From Pseudomonas sp. VD-NE ins (lineage in GTDB: Bacteria > Pseudomonadota > Gammaproteobacteria > Pseudomonadales > Pseudomonadaceae), in assembly GCF_031882575.1 (NCBI RefSeq), contig NZ_CP134772.1:4644501-4708500 (forward strand): 64,000 nucleotides of DNA. Reading direction: 5' to 3'. Below are positions 16,748 to 24,930 of this stretch, piece by piece (position 1 is the stretch's first letter; every line of letters starts with the position of its first letter). The notes below the pieces were generated by a model. It was given only the letters and a program-made list of their open reading frames with translations. It was not told where the DNA came from and did no database searches. The translations under genes were made by a program, and so were the position numbers.

Positions 16748-19700
16748 GAACCCGCATGCCCAGCCGTTTAAAGGACTATTTAATTACGTTGAGCGCAGGT
16801 CTTTACCTGAGCGCCAACGCGTTCGCCACACCCGGCCCGTCAGCGGACTATGCCCTGCTCAGCCGCTCGGCGAACGAACCGGTGCCAGTGACGCTCGAAC
16901 AGTCCCAACGGCAATGGCTGCTTGCACGTAGCGAACTGGTGCTGGGCACCTCGGCGCCCGATTACCCGCCTTTTGACATGACGGTCAGTGGCAAGGATTA
17001 CGAAGGTCTGACGGCCGACTACGCCGGCCTCCTCGGCCAGGCCAGCGGATTGCCGATCAGGGTGCAGCGCTTTCCTTCCCGGGATGCCGCCATTCGCGCA
17101 CTGATCGATGGCCGGGTCGACCTGCTCGGCACCGCGAACGGCTTCGAAGCGGGCAATGCCAACCTGGCGTTGTCGACCCCCTATGCCATAGACCTGCCGG
17201 TACTGGTCACCCGCGAAGACGAAACCCGCTCGCTCACCGAAGGCCTCGCCGGGCTGCGGCTGAGCATGGTCTATCACTATCTGCCGTTACCCGAAATCAA
17301 AGCGCTGTACCCCAAAGCGCTCATCACCTGCTACCCCTCTTACCAGAATGCGATCAACGCGGTGGCGTTCGACCAGGCCGATGTGTTCCTCGGCGACACC
17401 CTTTCAACTCACTACATGATCAACAAGGGTTACCTGAACAACGTGCGCATGGCCAATTTCGGCAAGCAGGAAGCCCAGGGATTCAGCTTCGCCGTGCGCC
17501 GCAACAACCCGCAACTGCTGAGCATCATCGACACCGTGCTGAAAGCGGTACCTGCCAGTGAACGTGACAATATTGCCAAGCGCTGGAGCGCTGGCAGCGA
17601 CCTGTTGCTCACCGACCGGAAACTGCAACTGACCCTGCGCGAAGAAGCGTGGCTCAAACAGCATCCGGTGGTCAGCGTGGTCGTGAATGAAGCGTTGGCG
17701 CCCCTGACATTCTTTGACAACGATGGCAATTTTCGCGGTATCAGTGCCGACTTGCTCGAGCTGATCCGCCTGCGCACCGGCCTGCGTTTCGAGATCCGTC
17801 GCAGCCGCAACGACGCAGAAATGATCCAGCAGATAGATCACCATCAAGCCGATCTGATTGCTGCGTTACTGCCAACGACCGAGCGCGAAAAAACCCTCAA
17901 CTTCAGTCGTCCCTACCTTGAAAACTCCTATGTGCTGCTGACCCGCAAGAGCGCCGACGGCCCGACCAATCTGGGCCAGCTCAAAGGCAAGCAACTGGCG
18001 ATTGCCCAGGGCAACCCGATGGTCGAGTACTTGCGCCGAGAGTATCCACGCATCCAGTTGATCGAAACGGCGGATACATTCAGTGCGGTGTCGTTGCTCG
18101 CTGAAGGCCATGTCGACGGCGCGGTGAATTCGCTGGTGATTGCCAACTACTTCATTTCTTCGCGGGTCTTTAACCAGGCGCTGCAGATCACCACCACCAT
18201 CGGCACCGGCCAGGCAGCATTCTCACTGGCGACCGCGCGCGACAACACGGAACTGGCGTCGATCATCAATAAGGCATTGTTGAGCATCGCCCCCGACGAA
18301 CTGGGTGTGATCAATGGCCGCTGGCGCGGTTACTCCACTGCTTCGCAGAACATCTGGCACAACTATCAACGGCTGTTCTATCAAGTGATCATCGGCGCTT
18401 GCCTGGTACTCCTGCTGCTGTTGGCCTGGAACGCCTACATGCGCCACCAGATCAAACAACGCCAGGCCGCCGAGCGCGCGTTGAACGACCAGTTCGAGTT
18501 CATGCGTTCGCTGGTCGATGGCACCCCGCATCCGATTTATGTTCGCGACCGCCAGGGCCTTTTGCAAAGTTGCAATGAAAGCTACCTCGAAGCCTTCAAT
18601 GCCAGACGCGAGGACGTCATCGGCAAAAGCGTCATCGAGGGCAGCCTGAGCAACGCTTTCGAGGCCCAGGCCTTTCAGGCCGACTACCAGCGGGTCGTCG
18701 CCGAAGGCACACCGATGGTCGTCGACCGGCCTTTGCACATCGGCACCCGACGCCTGACGATCTATCACTGGATCCTGCCGTACCGTGACTCCAGCGGCGA
18801 TGTGAAAGGCATCATCGGCGGCTGGATCGATATCAGCGAGCGCCGTCAGTTGTTTGATGAGTTGCGCACGGCCAAAGAGCAGGCCGACGAGGCCAATCGG
18901 GCGAAAAGCACGTTTCTGGCGACCATGAGTCACGAGATTCGCACACCGATGAATGCCGTGATCGGCATGCTCGAACTGACGCTCAAACGCATGGATCAAC
19001 AGCATCCGGATCGTTCATCGATCGACACGGCCTATCATTCGGCCAAAGACCTACTGGGTCTGATCGGCGATATTCTCGACATTGCGCGGATCGAATCCGG
19101 ACGCCTGAGTCTTTGCCCGGAACGGGTCAATCTGGTCGATACCGTAGCGTCTGTGGCGAGGATCTTCGACGGCCTCGCCCGGCAGAAAAACCTTACCCTG
19201 CAAGTCATCTTCAATCCTCCGGATCTGGCGGTCGATGTGCATCTGGACCCCCTGCGTTTCAAACAGGTGCTGTCGAATCTGGTCAGCAATGCGATCAAAT
19301 TCACCGAGCAAGGGCATGTGCGGATAACCCTGGAACTCTTGAACACCGAGGTCCCCGCCCGCGCCCTGATGCAGCTGACCGTACAGGACAGCGGTGTCGG
19401 TATCAGTGCCGAGGATCAACAACGCTTGTTCGAACCTTTCGCCCAGGCGGAAACCAGCAGTCAACAAGGCAGAAGCGGTGCGGGCCTGGGGCTCGTGATC
19501 AGTCGCAACCTGTGCGAAATGATGGGCGGGCAATTGCAATTGAGCAGCCAGCCGGGCATCGGCACTCAGGTCTGCGTTTCGCTGGCGCTGGACACCCTGC
19601 CGATACAGCTGAGCACGGTCAAAAGCGAACCGGCGATCAAGGCCTCGCAGACACCCCTGCGCGTGCTGGTGGTGGATGACCATCCGGCCAATCGCTTGTT

Positions 19701-20400
19701 GATGTGCCAGCAACTGGAGTTCCTCGGCCATCACTTCAGCATTGCTGAAAACGGCTGCAGCGGTCTGAAGCTGTGGAAACCCGGCCACTTTGATCTGGTG
19801 ATTGTCGACTGCAACATGCCGTTGATGAACGGCTATGAATTGACCCGCGCCATTCGTCAGCAGGAGCAGCAGGCACACTGCCCGCCCTGCACCGTGCTGG
19901 GCTTCACGGCCAATGCGCAGCCCGAGGAAATCCAGCGCTGTAAACAGGCCGGCATGAACGATTGCCTGTTCAAACCACTGAGCCTGAACGTGCTCAGCCA
20001 GTGGGTCGACGGCATCACGCCGACCTCTGCACCACCGGCCTTCAACCTGCAAAACATGAACATGCTGACGGGCGGTAACCCTGCACAGGCGCGTCGCCTG
20101 CTGGCTGAATTGCTCAAAAGCAGCCGCCTCGACCGTCAGGAACTGCTCGCGCTGTCGCCCGAACATGATCGCGGAGCGCTGGCGGTGGTCGCTCACAAGA
20201 TCAAGGGCGCGGCGCGTATCGCCCAGGCATCGCGGGTGATCGAGTGTTGCGATGCGCTCGAACAGGGCTGCGCCGAGGCCATGTCGACAGACGAGATCGC
20301 TCGCCGTTGCGAGGCAAGCAACCGGGCGATGCTCGATCTGGAGCAGGCTTTGCAGCACCAATTGGCGTTGTCGGATCGAAGCACAATGAGCTTGCCTTAA
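16744..20400 (+). CDS. BvgS/EvgS-like hybrid sensor kinase
   Basis: A 1218-residue membrane sensor with a complete four-step phosphorelay. After a signal peptide come two periplasmic solute-binding (Venus flytrap) domains (about 60-280 and 300-530), a transmembrane helix near 543-565 (IIGACLVLLLLLAWNAY), a PAS domain, a HisKA domain with His about 730 in TMSHEIRTPMNAVIGM, an ATPase domain (SNAIKF, DSGVGIS, GAGLGL), a receiver with Asp about 1022 in IVDCNMPLMNGYE, and an Hpt domain with His about 1151 in AHKIKGAARIAQ. All phospho-transfer residues appear intact. It starts GTG, overlapping the regulator stop. The ligand is unknown; the downstream HD-GYP gene may be co-transcribed. Confidence 0.93.
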   Translation: MRTRMPSRLKDYLITLSAGLYLSANAFATPGPSADYALLSRSANEPVPVTLEQSQRQWLLARSELVLGTSAPDYPPFDMTVSGKDYEGLTADYAGLLGQASGLPIRVQRFPSRDAAIRALIDGRVDLLGTANGFEAGNANLALSTPYAIDLPVLVTREDETRSLTEGLAGLRLSMVYHYLPLPEIKALYPKALITCYPSYQNAINAVAFDQADVFLGDTLSTHYMINKGYLNNVRMANFGKQEAQGFSFAVRRNNPQLLSIIDTVLKAVPASERDNIAKRWSAGSDLLLTDRKLQLTLREEAWLKQHPVVSVVVNEALAPLTFFDNDGNFRGISADLLELIRLRTGLRFEIRRSRNDAEMIQQIDHHQADLIAALLPTTEREKTLNFSRPYLENSYVLLTRKSADGPTNLGQLKGKQLAIAQGNPMVEYLRREYPRIQLIETADTFSAVSLLAEGHVDGAVNSLVIANYFISSRVFNQALQITTTIGTGQAAFSLATARDNTELASIINKALLSIAPDELGVINGRWRGYSTASQNIWHNYQRLFYQVIIGACLVLLLLLAWNAYMRHQIKQRQAAERALNDQFEFMRSLVDGTPHPIYVRDRQGLLQSCNESYLEAFNARREDVIGKSVIEGSLSNAFEAQAFQADYQRVVAEGTPMVVDRPLHIGTRRLTIYHWILPYRDSSGDVKGIIGGWIDISERRQLFDELRTAKEQADEANRAKSTFLATMSHEIRTPMNAVIGMLELTLKRMDQQHPDRSSIDTAYHSAKDLLGLIGDILDIARIESGRLSLCPERVNLVDTVASVARIFDGLARQKNLTLQVIFNPPDLAVDVHLDPLRFKQVLSNLVSNAIKFTEQGHVRITLELLNTEVPARALMQLTVQDSGVGISAEDQQRLFEPFAQAETSSQQGRSGAGLGLVISRNLCEMMGGQLQLSSQPGIGTQVCVSLALDTLPIQLSTVKSEPAIKASQTPLRVLVVDDHPANRLLMCQQLEFLGHHFSIAENGCSGLKLWKPGHFDLVIVDCNMPLMNGYELTRAIRQQEQQAHCPPCTVLGFTANAQPEEIQRCKQAGMNDCLFKPLSLNVLSQWVDGITPTSAPPAFNLQNMNMLTGGNPAQARRLLAELLKSSRLDRQELLALSPEHDRGALAVVAHKIKGAARIAQASRVIECCDALEQGCAEAMSTDEIARRCEASNRAMLDLEQALQHQLALSDRSTMSLP

Positions 20401-20447
20401 CTATGCTTGGCGCTGAGCAGTGAGTTAACCATCATGGAGAGCCAGAA

Positions 20448-23393
20448 ATGCCCAGCCCACTGCGCCCGGAGCAACGCCGGTTTCCGCTGCATGTGCACAT
20501 CAGCGTCATGTTCACCCTCCTGTTGCTGCTCACCGGGGTCGTGCTGGGGCTGTTCAATTATCACCAGACGACGCAAATCATCCTCTCGAGCAGCGAAAAG
20601 CTGTTCGAGCGGATCGAGCAGGACGTGCGCCTGGACATGTCTTCCACCTATCAGCCGATCCGCCACCTGCTGAGTTTGCTGGCGGATGACCCCGCCACTC
20701 AGGCCGCGCGCCTTGAACAACGCTTGCCCTTGCTCCGACCGTTCAGCCAGTCGCTCAGCGACAATCCCAATCTGGCGTCGCTATATCTGGGTTATGCCAA
20801 TGGCGATTTCTTCATGGTGCGTCCGCTGCGCAGCGCCGCCATCAAGACATTGCTCAAGGCCCCTGAAGCGGCGGCGTATCAGGTCTGGAGCATCGAACGT
20901 GACCCGCAGGGCACGGTGCACTCGCAATCGCTGTTTTTCGATCAGGCACTGACGCCGATCAGCCGTCAGGACAACCCCGACGACAGCTACGATCCGCGAA
21001 GCCGCGCGTGGTTCAACCATGCTCGCCAGCAAAACCAGCAGATCACCACCGAGCCCTACGTGTTTTTCTCCACGCGCAATGTCGGCACAACGTTGGCCCG
21101 CCGCAGCGGCGAGAATGCCGTGATCGGCGCTGACCTGACGCTGGTCGCGCTGTCGGCTGCGCTGAGCAAACATGTTGTCACACCCTCCACCGAGATTGCC
21201 CTGTTCGATGCCGACGGCAACGCCGTGGCCTATCCCGCCAGCGAACGCCTGATCGTCGACAGTAGCGGCGCGCATCTGGCCAAAGCGGCGGACCTGAGTC
21301 CGGGCTTGCATGCGCTGTTGTCCGGCGCAGCCACGGGCAATCGCCTGGAAGCCGATGGCCGCCAGTGGATCGTCGCCCGCAGCAGCATTCAGGAGGGCGG
21401 CCCGAAAGGTTTGCAGTTGGCGCTGCTGGTGCCGGAAGACGAGCTATTGATCGATGCCTACCGTTTACGCTGGCAAGGCGCGCTGATCACCCTCGCGACC
21501 CTGCTCTTGTGCCTGCCGCTGGGCTGGGTGATTTCGCGGATATTGGTCAAGCCCCTGCATGCGCTGGTCAAGGAAGCGGACGCGATCCGCAGTTTCGATT
21601 TCAACTTTCCTCTGGCACGTCGCTCGCCAGTGCTTGAAGTCGACCAGTTGAGTGTGTCGATGGCGCGGATGAAGGACACCCTGGCAAGTTTCTTCCGGAT
21701 CACCGACACCCTTGGCGCCGAAACCCGCTTCGCCCCGCTGCTGCAACGGGTGCTGTTTGAAACGGTGCAGATTGCCCAGGCGCAGGCAGGGCTGATCTAT
21801 CTGCGTGAAAGTGACAGCAGCCGCATGGAGCCTTACGGATTGGTGATCGATGGTACGTCTCAGGCCTTGGAAGCGTTCGACATTCAGGGCCACGACCTGC
21901 AACAGAACAAAGGGCCGGCGTGGTTTGAACAGTTGGTCGGCGCCAACAACGTGGTGAGCAACTTCGGCGTCGATCAGGCCGGAGATCTGCAGAAGGTTCT
22001 GCTGGCGATGCAATCACCACGCATCCATCTGATCGGCATCCGCCTGCACAATCGCCACGACGAAACCATCGGGCTGCTGATTCTGCTGGTGAGCGACAGC
22101 GGCACGGCAGCCGATCTGGAGAAACTGCGCCCTGATCGCATCGCCTTCCTGCAGGCAGTCTCCGGCGCGGCGGCAGTGAGCATCGAGAGCCAGCGCCTGC
22201 AAGCCCGGCAGAAGCAACTGCTCGATGCGTTCATTCAATTACTCGCCGGCGCCATCGACGCCAAAAGCCCTTACACCGGCGGGCATTGTCAGCGTGTGCC
22301 AGAGCTGACGCTAATGCTCGCCCAGGCCGCAGCGGCCAGTCAGGCGCCCGCCTTCCGCGCCTACCAGCCGAACGAGGATGAATGGGAAGCCTTGCACATT
22401 GCCGCGTGGCTGCACGATTGCGGCAAGGTCACGACGCCGGAATACGTGGTCGACAAAGCCACCAAACTGGAAACCATCAACGACCGGATTCATGAAATCC
22501 GCACCCGTTTCGAAGTGCTCAAGCGTGATGCCTGGATCAGTTACTGGCAGGCGCGGGCCTTGGGCGGCGACGAGGGCGCACTGGCCGAGTTGCGCGACGC
22601 CACGCTGACAGCGCTGGACGACGACTTTGCGTTTGTCGCCCGCTGCAATCTGGGCAGTGAAGCAATGGCCGAAGCAGATCTGCAACGCCTCGATCATCTG
22701 GCCCGGCGCACCTGGCTGCGCACCCTTGATGATCGACTGGGTGTGTCATGGGAAGAAAATCGGCGTCAGTCGCGCACACCGGCGCCGGATTTACCGGTCA
22801 GTGAAAAGCTTCTGGCAGACAAGCCCGAGCATTTGCTCGAACGGGACCCGAACGAGTTGATCCCCGAAGACAATCCGTGGGGCTTCAAGCTGGATGTACC
22901 GCACTACAAATACAATCGCGGCGAGCTGTACAACCTGAGTATCAGTCGCGGCACGCTGACCCGCGAAGAGCGCTATGTGATCAATCATCACATGGTGCAG
23001 ACGATCATGATGCTCAGCCATCTGCCCTTCCCCGGCCACCTCGACAGCATTGCCGAAATCGCCGGCGGTCATCATGAAAAAATGGACGGCACCGGTTACC
23101 CGAAACGCCTGAAGCGTGAAGACATGAGTCTGCCGGCACGGATGATGGCGATTGCCGATATCTTCGAGGCGCTGACCGCAGCCGACCGCCCGTACAAGAA
23201 AGCCAAAACCTTGAATGAAGCGTTGACCATCATGGCGACCATGTGCCGCGAAGCGCACATCGATGCCCAGTTGTTTGGCTTGTTCATCAATGAGGGCGTG
23301 TACATGCAGTACGCCGTGCGCTTTCTCGATCCCGCGCAGATCGACAGCGTCGATCCGGCCAGCCTGCTTCATAAGGCTGGCCTAACCGTATGA
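20448..23393 (+). CDS. Membrane HD-GYP protein with Cache, HAMP, GAF and an insertion
   Basis: A 981-residue predicted c-di-GMP phosphodiesterase. A first membrane helix (about 18-38) is followed by a periplasmic dCache-like domain, a second helix (about 342-362), a HAMP linker, a GAF domain (about 425-590), and an HD-GYP domain. HDCGK lies at about 656 and HHEKMDGTGYP at about 875, some 220 residues apart; in typical HD-GYP proteins they are much closer. The intervening insertion (about 690-835) is charged and unassigned. GGAGAG precedes the ATG, 47 bases after the BvgS-like gene, so it may belong to that operon. Activity is inferred, not shown. Confidence 0.9.
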   Translation: MPSPLRPEQRRFPLHVHISVMFTLLLLLTGVVLGLFNYHQTTQIILSSSEKLFERIEQDVRLDMSSTYQPIRHLLSLLADDPATQAARLEQRLPLLRPFSQSLSDNPNLASLYLGYANGDFFMVRPLRSAAIKTLLKAPEAAAYQVWSIERDPQGTVHSQSLFFDQALTPISRQDNPDDSYDPRSRAWFNHARQQNQQITTEPYVFFSTRNVGTTLARRSGENAVIGADLTLVALSAALSKHVVTPSTEIALFDADGNAVAYPASERLIVDSSGAHLAKAADLSPGLHALLSGAATGNRLEADGRQWIVARSSIQEGGPKGLQLALLVPEDELLIDAYRLRWQGALITLATLLLCLPLGWVISRILVKPLHALVKEADAIRSFDFNFPLARRSPVLEVDQLSVSMARMKDTLASFFRITDTLGAETRFAPLLQRVLFETVQIAQAQAGLIYLRESDSSRMEPYGLVIDGTSQALEAFDIQGHDLQQNKGPAWFEQLVGANNVVSNFGVDQAGDLQKVLLAMQSPRIHLIGIRLHNRHDETIGLLILLVSDSGTAADLEKLRPDRIAFLQAVSGAAAVSIESQRLQARQKQLLDAFIQLLAGAIDAKSPYTGGHCQRVPELTLMLAQAAAASQAPAFRAYQPNEDEWEALHIAAWLHDCGKVTTPEYVVDKATKLETINDRIHEIRTRFEVLKRDAWISYWQARALGGDEGALAELRDATLTALDDDFAFVARCNLGSEAMAEADLQRLDHLARRTWLRTLDDRLGVSWEENRRQSRTPAPDLPVSEKLLADKPEHLLERDPNELIPEDNPWGFKLDVPHYKYNRGELYNLSISRGTLTREERYVINHHMVQTIMMLSHLPFPGHLDSIAEIAGGHHEKMDGTGYPKRLKREDMSLPARMMAIADIFEALTAADRPYKKAKTLNEALTIMATMCREAHIDAQLFGLFINEGVYMQYAVRFLDPAQIDSVDPASLLHKAGLTV

Positions 23394-23876
23394 TCAGCAG
23401 TCGGTCAGACGCAGGAAAATCGCTGCCAGTTGCTCGATACCGGCCTGATCCTGCGCACCGAAACGCGCCAGTTTCGGGCTGTCGAGGTCGAGTACACCGA
23501 TCAGACGACCCTCCTTGACCAGCGGCACGACCAGCTCACTGTTCGAAGCGCTGTCGCAGGCGATATGCCCCGGGAACGCGTGGACGTCTTCAACGCGCTG
23601 GGTTTGCAGAGTCGCTGCCGCCGCGCCACACACGCCACGGCCGAACGGAATGCGCACGCAGGCGATCTGCCCCTGGAACGGACCGAGCACCAGTTCTTCG
23701 TTGCGATTGAGGTAAAAACCCGCCCAGTTCAAGTCATCGAGCTGGTTGAACAGGAACGCCGAAAACTGCGCGGCGTTGGCGATGAAATCGCGTTCGTCCG
23801 CCAGCAGCGATTCCAGTTGTGCGGCCAACATGCCATAGCCTTCGAGGCCCTGGCCGCTTTGTTGCAAATCAATCAT
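23394..23876 (-). CDS. msrC: Free methionine-(R)-sulfoxide reductase (GAF type)
   Basis: A 160-residue GAF-domain enzyme that reduces free methionine-(R)-sulfoxide. The three conserved cysteines are in place: ACVRIPFGRGVCG carries two and HIACDSASNSELVVPL the third, followed by GVLDLDSPKLARFG. The N-terminal tail includes NWAGFYL, typical of the YebR/fRMsr family. The ATG at 23876 overlaps the stop of the AAA gene by four bases, so translation is coupled. With msrB at 28.3 kb the region encodes repair of both free and protein-bound oxidised methionine. Confidence 0.93.
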   Translation of the reverse strand: MIDLQQSGQGLEGYGMLAAQLESLLADERDFIANAAQFSAFLFNQLDDLNWAGFYLNRNEELVLGPFQGQIACVRIPFGRGVCGAAAATLQTQRVEDVHAFPGHIACDSASNSELVVPLVKEGRLIGVLDLDSPKLARFGAQDQAGIEQLAAIFLRLTDC

Positions 23877-24763
23877 GCCTTGTGCTCCAACAATTTCAGT
23901 CCCACCCAGTAACGGGCGAATTGGTACGCGCAACGTCCGTTGCGATTGCCGCGGCCGGTGGCCCAACGCACGGCAAGGATGTCCAGTTCTTCGTCGCGCT
24001 GCCAGCTCAGGCCGGCCTTGGCAGCCAACTGGCCGATCCAGTGTTCGACGACATTGAGGAAGTGTTCTTGGGTAAACGGGTAGAACGACAGCCACAGACC
24101 GAAACGGTCCGACAGCGCGATCTTGTCTTCGACGGCTTCGCTGGGATGCAATTCGCCGTCGACGCGTTTCCAGTTTTCGTTGTCGCTTTCCTTCTCCGGC
24201 ACCAGGTGGCGACGGTTGGAAGTGGCGTACAGCAAGACGTTGTCCGGGGCCTGCTCAAGCGAGCCGTCGAGCACGCTTTTGAGCACGCGATAATCGCCCT
24301 CACCGGACTCGAACGACAAGTCATCGCAAAACAGCACGAAACGTTGTGGCAGTTTGCCGATCTGCTCGACCACGCGTGGCAGATCCGCCAGGTGGTCACG
24401 CTCGATCTCGATCAGGCGCAGACCAGCGCCGGCGTGTTCCGCCAGCAAGGCGCGGACCAGCGACGACTTGCCGGTACCGCGCGAGCCCCACAGCAACGCA
24501 TGGTTGGCCGGCATGCCATCGAGAAACTGCTGAGTGTTGCGCCCCAGTTGTTCGAGCTGACGGTCGACACCGATCAGGTCGGACAGGCGCATGTCGAGGC
24601 TGACTTCCAGCGGCATCAGATAGCCACTGCGCCCGTCGCGTTGCCAGCGCGCCGCCAGACAAGTGCCCCAGTCGATCACCGGTCGTGGTGCCGGCAACAA
24701 CGGTTCGATACGCGCCAGAACCGACTCGGCGCGTTCAAGAAAAGCATTCAATCGGGAATCCAC
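23873..24763 (-). CDS. AAA-type ATPase, DUF815 family
   Basis: A 296-residue ATPase. The Walker A motif GSRGTGKSSLVRALL is near residue 88, Walker B LFCDDLSFE follows, and LLYATSNRRHLVPE is a sensor-like motif typical of DUF815 proteins. C-terminal residues RNGRCAYQFARYW are also conserved in that family. The GTG at 24763 is chosen because GAGGAG lies five bases upstream; an ATG at 24817 would add 18 improbable residues rich in Arg and His. The gene is coupled by a four-base overlap to msrC. Its cellular role is not known. Confidence 0.9.
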   Translation of the reverse strand: MDSRLNAFLERAESVLARIEPLLPAPRPVIDWGTCLAARWQRDGRSGYLMPLEVSLDMRLSDLIGVDRQLEQLGRNTQQFLDGMPANHALLWGSRGTGKSSLVRALLAEHAGAGLRLIEIERDHLADLPRVVEQIGKLPQRFVLFCDDLSFESGEGDYRVLKSVLDGSLEQAPDNVLLYATSNRRHLVPEKESDNENWKRVDGELHPSEAVEDKIALSDRFGLWLSFYPFTQEHFLNVVEHWIGQLAAKAGLSWQRDEELDILAVRWATGRGNRNGRCAYQFARYWVGLKLLEHKA

Positions 24764-24930
24764 GTCTTCTCCTCGGGCACGTTCACAGTGATGATGGCGA
24801 TTGCTGCGACGACGCACAGATAAAAATCACCCTACCAAGCCTTGTTACAAGGCGATTCGGGAACCTCGGTATCCATACATGATCGACTATGCTTGAGCAG
24901 CGAAGGGAAACGGAAGTGGTTCAACACCCC

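Noticed and set aside
19051..20361. 436-codon open frame on the minus strand
   Set aside because: It is antisense to the kinase, receiver and Hpt part of the BvgS-like gene; no family features.
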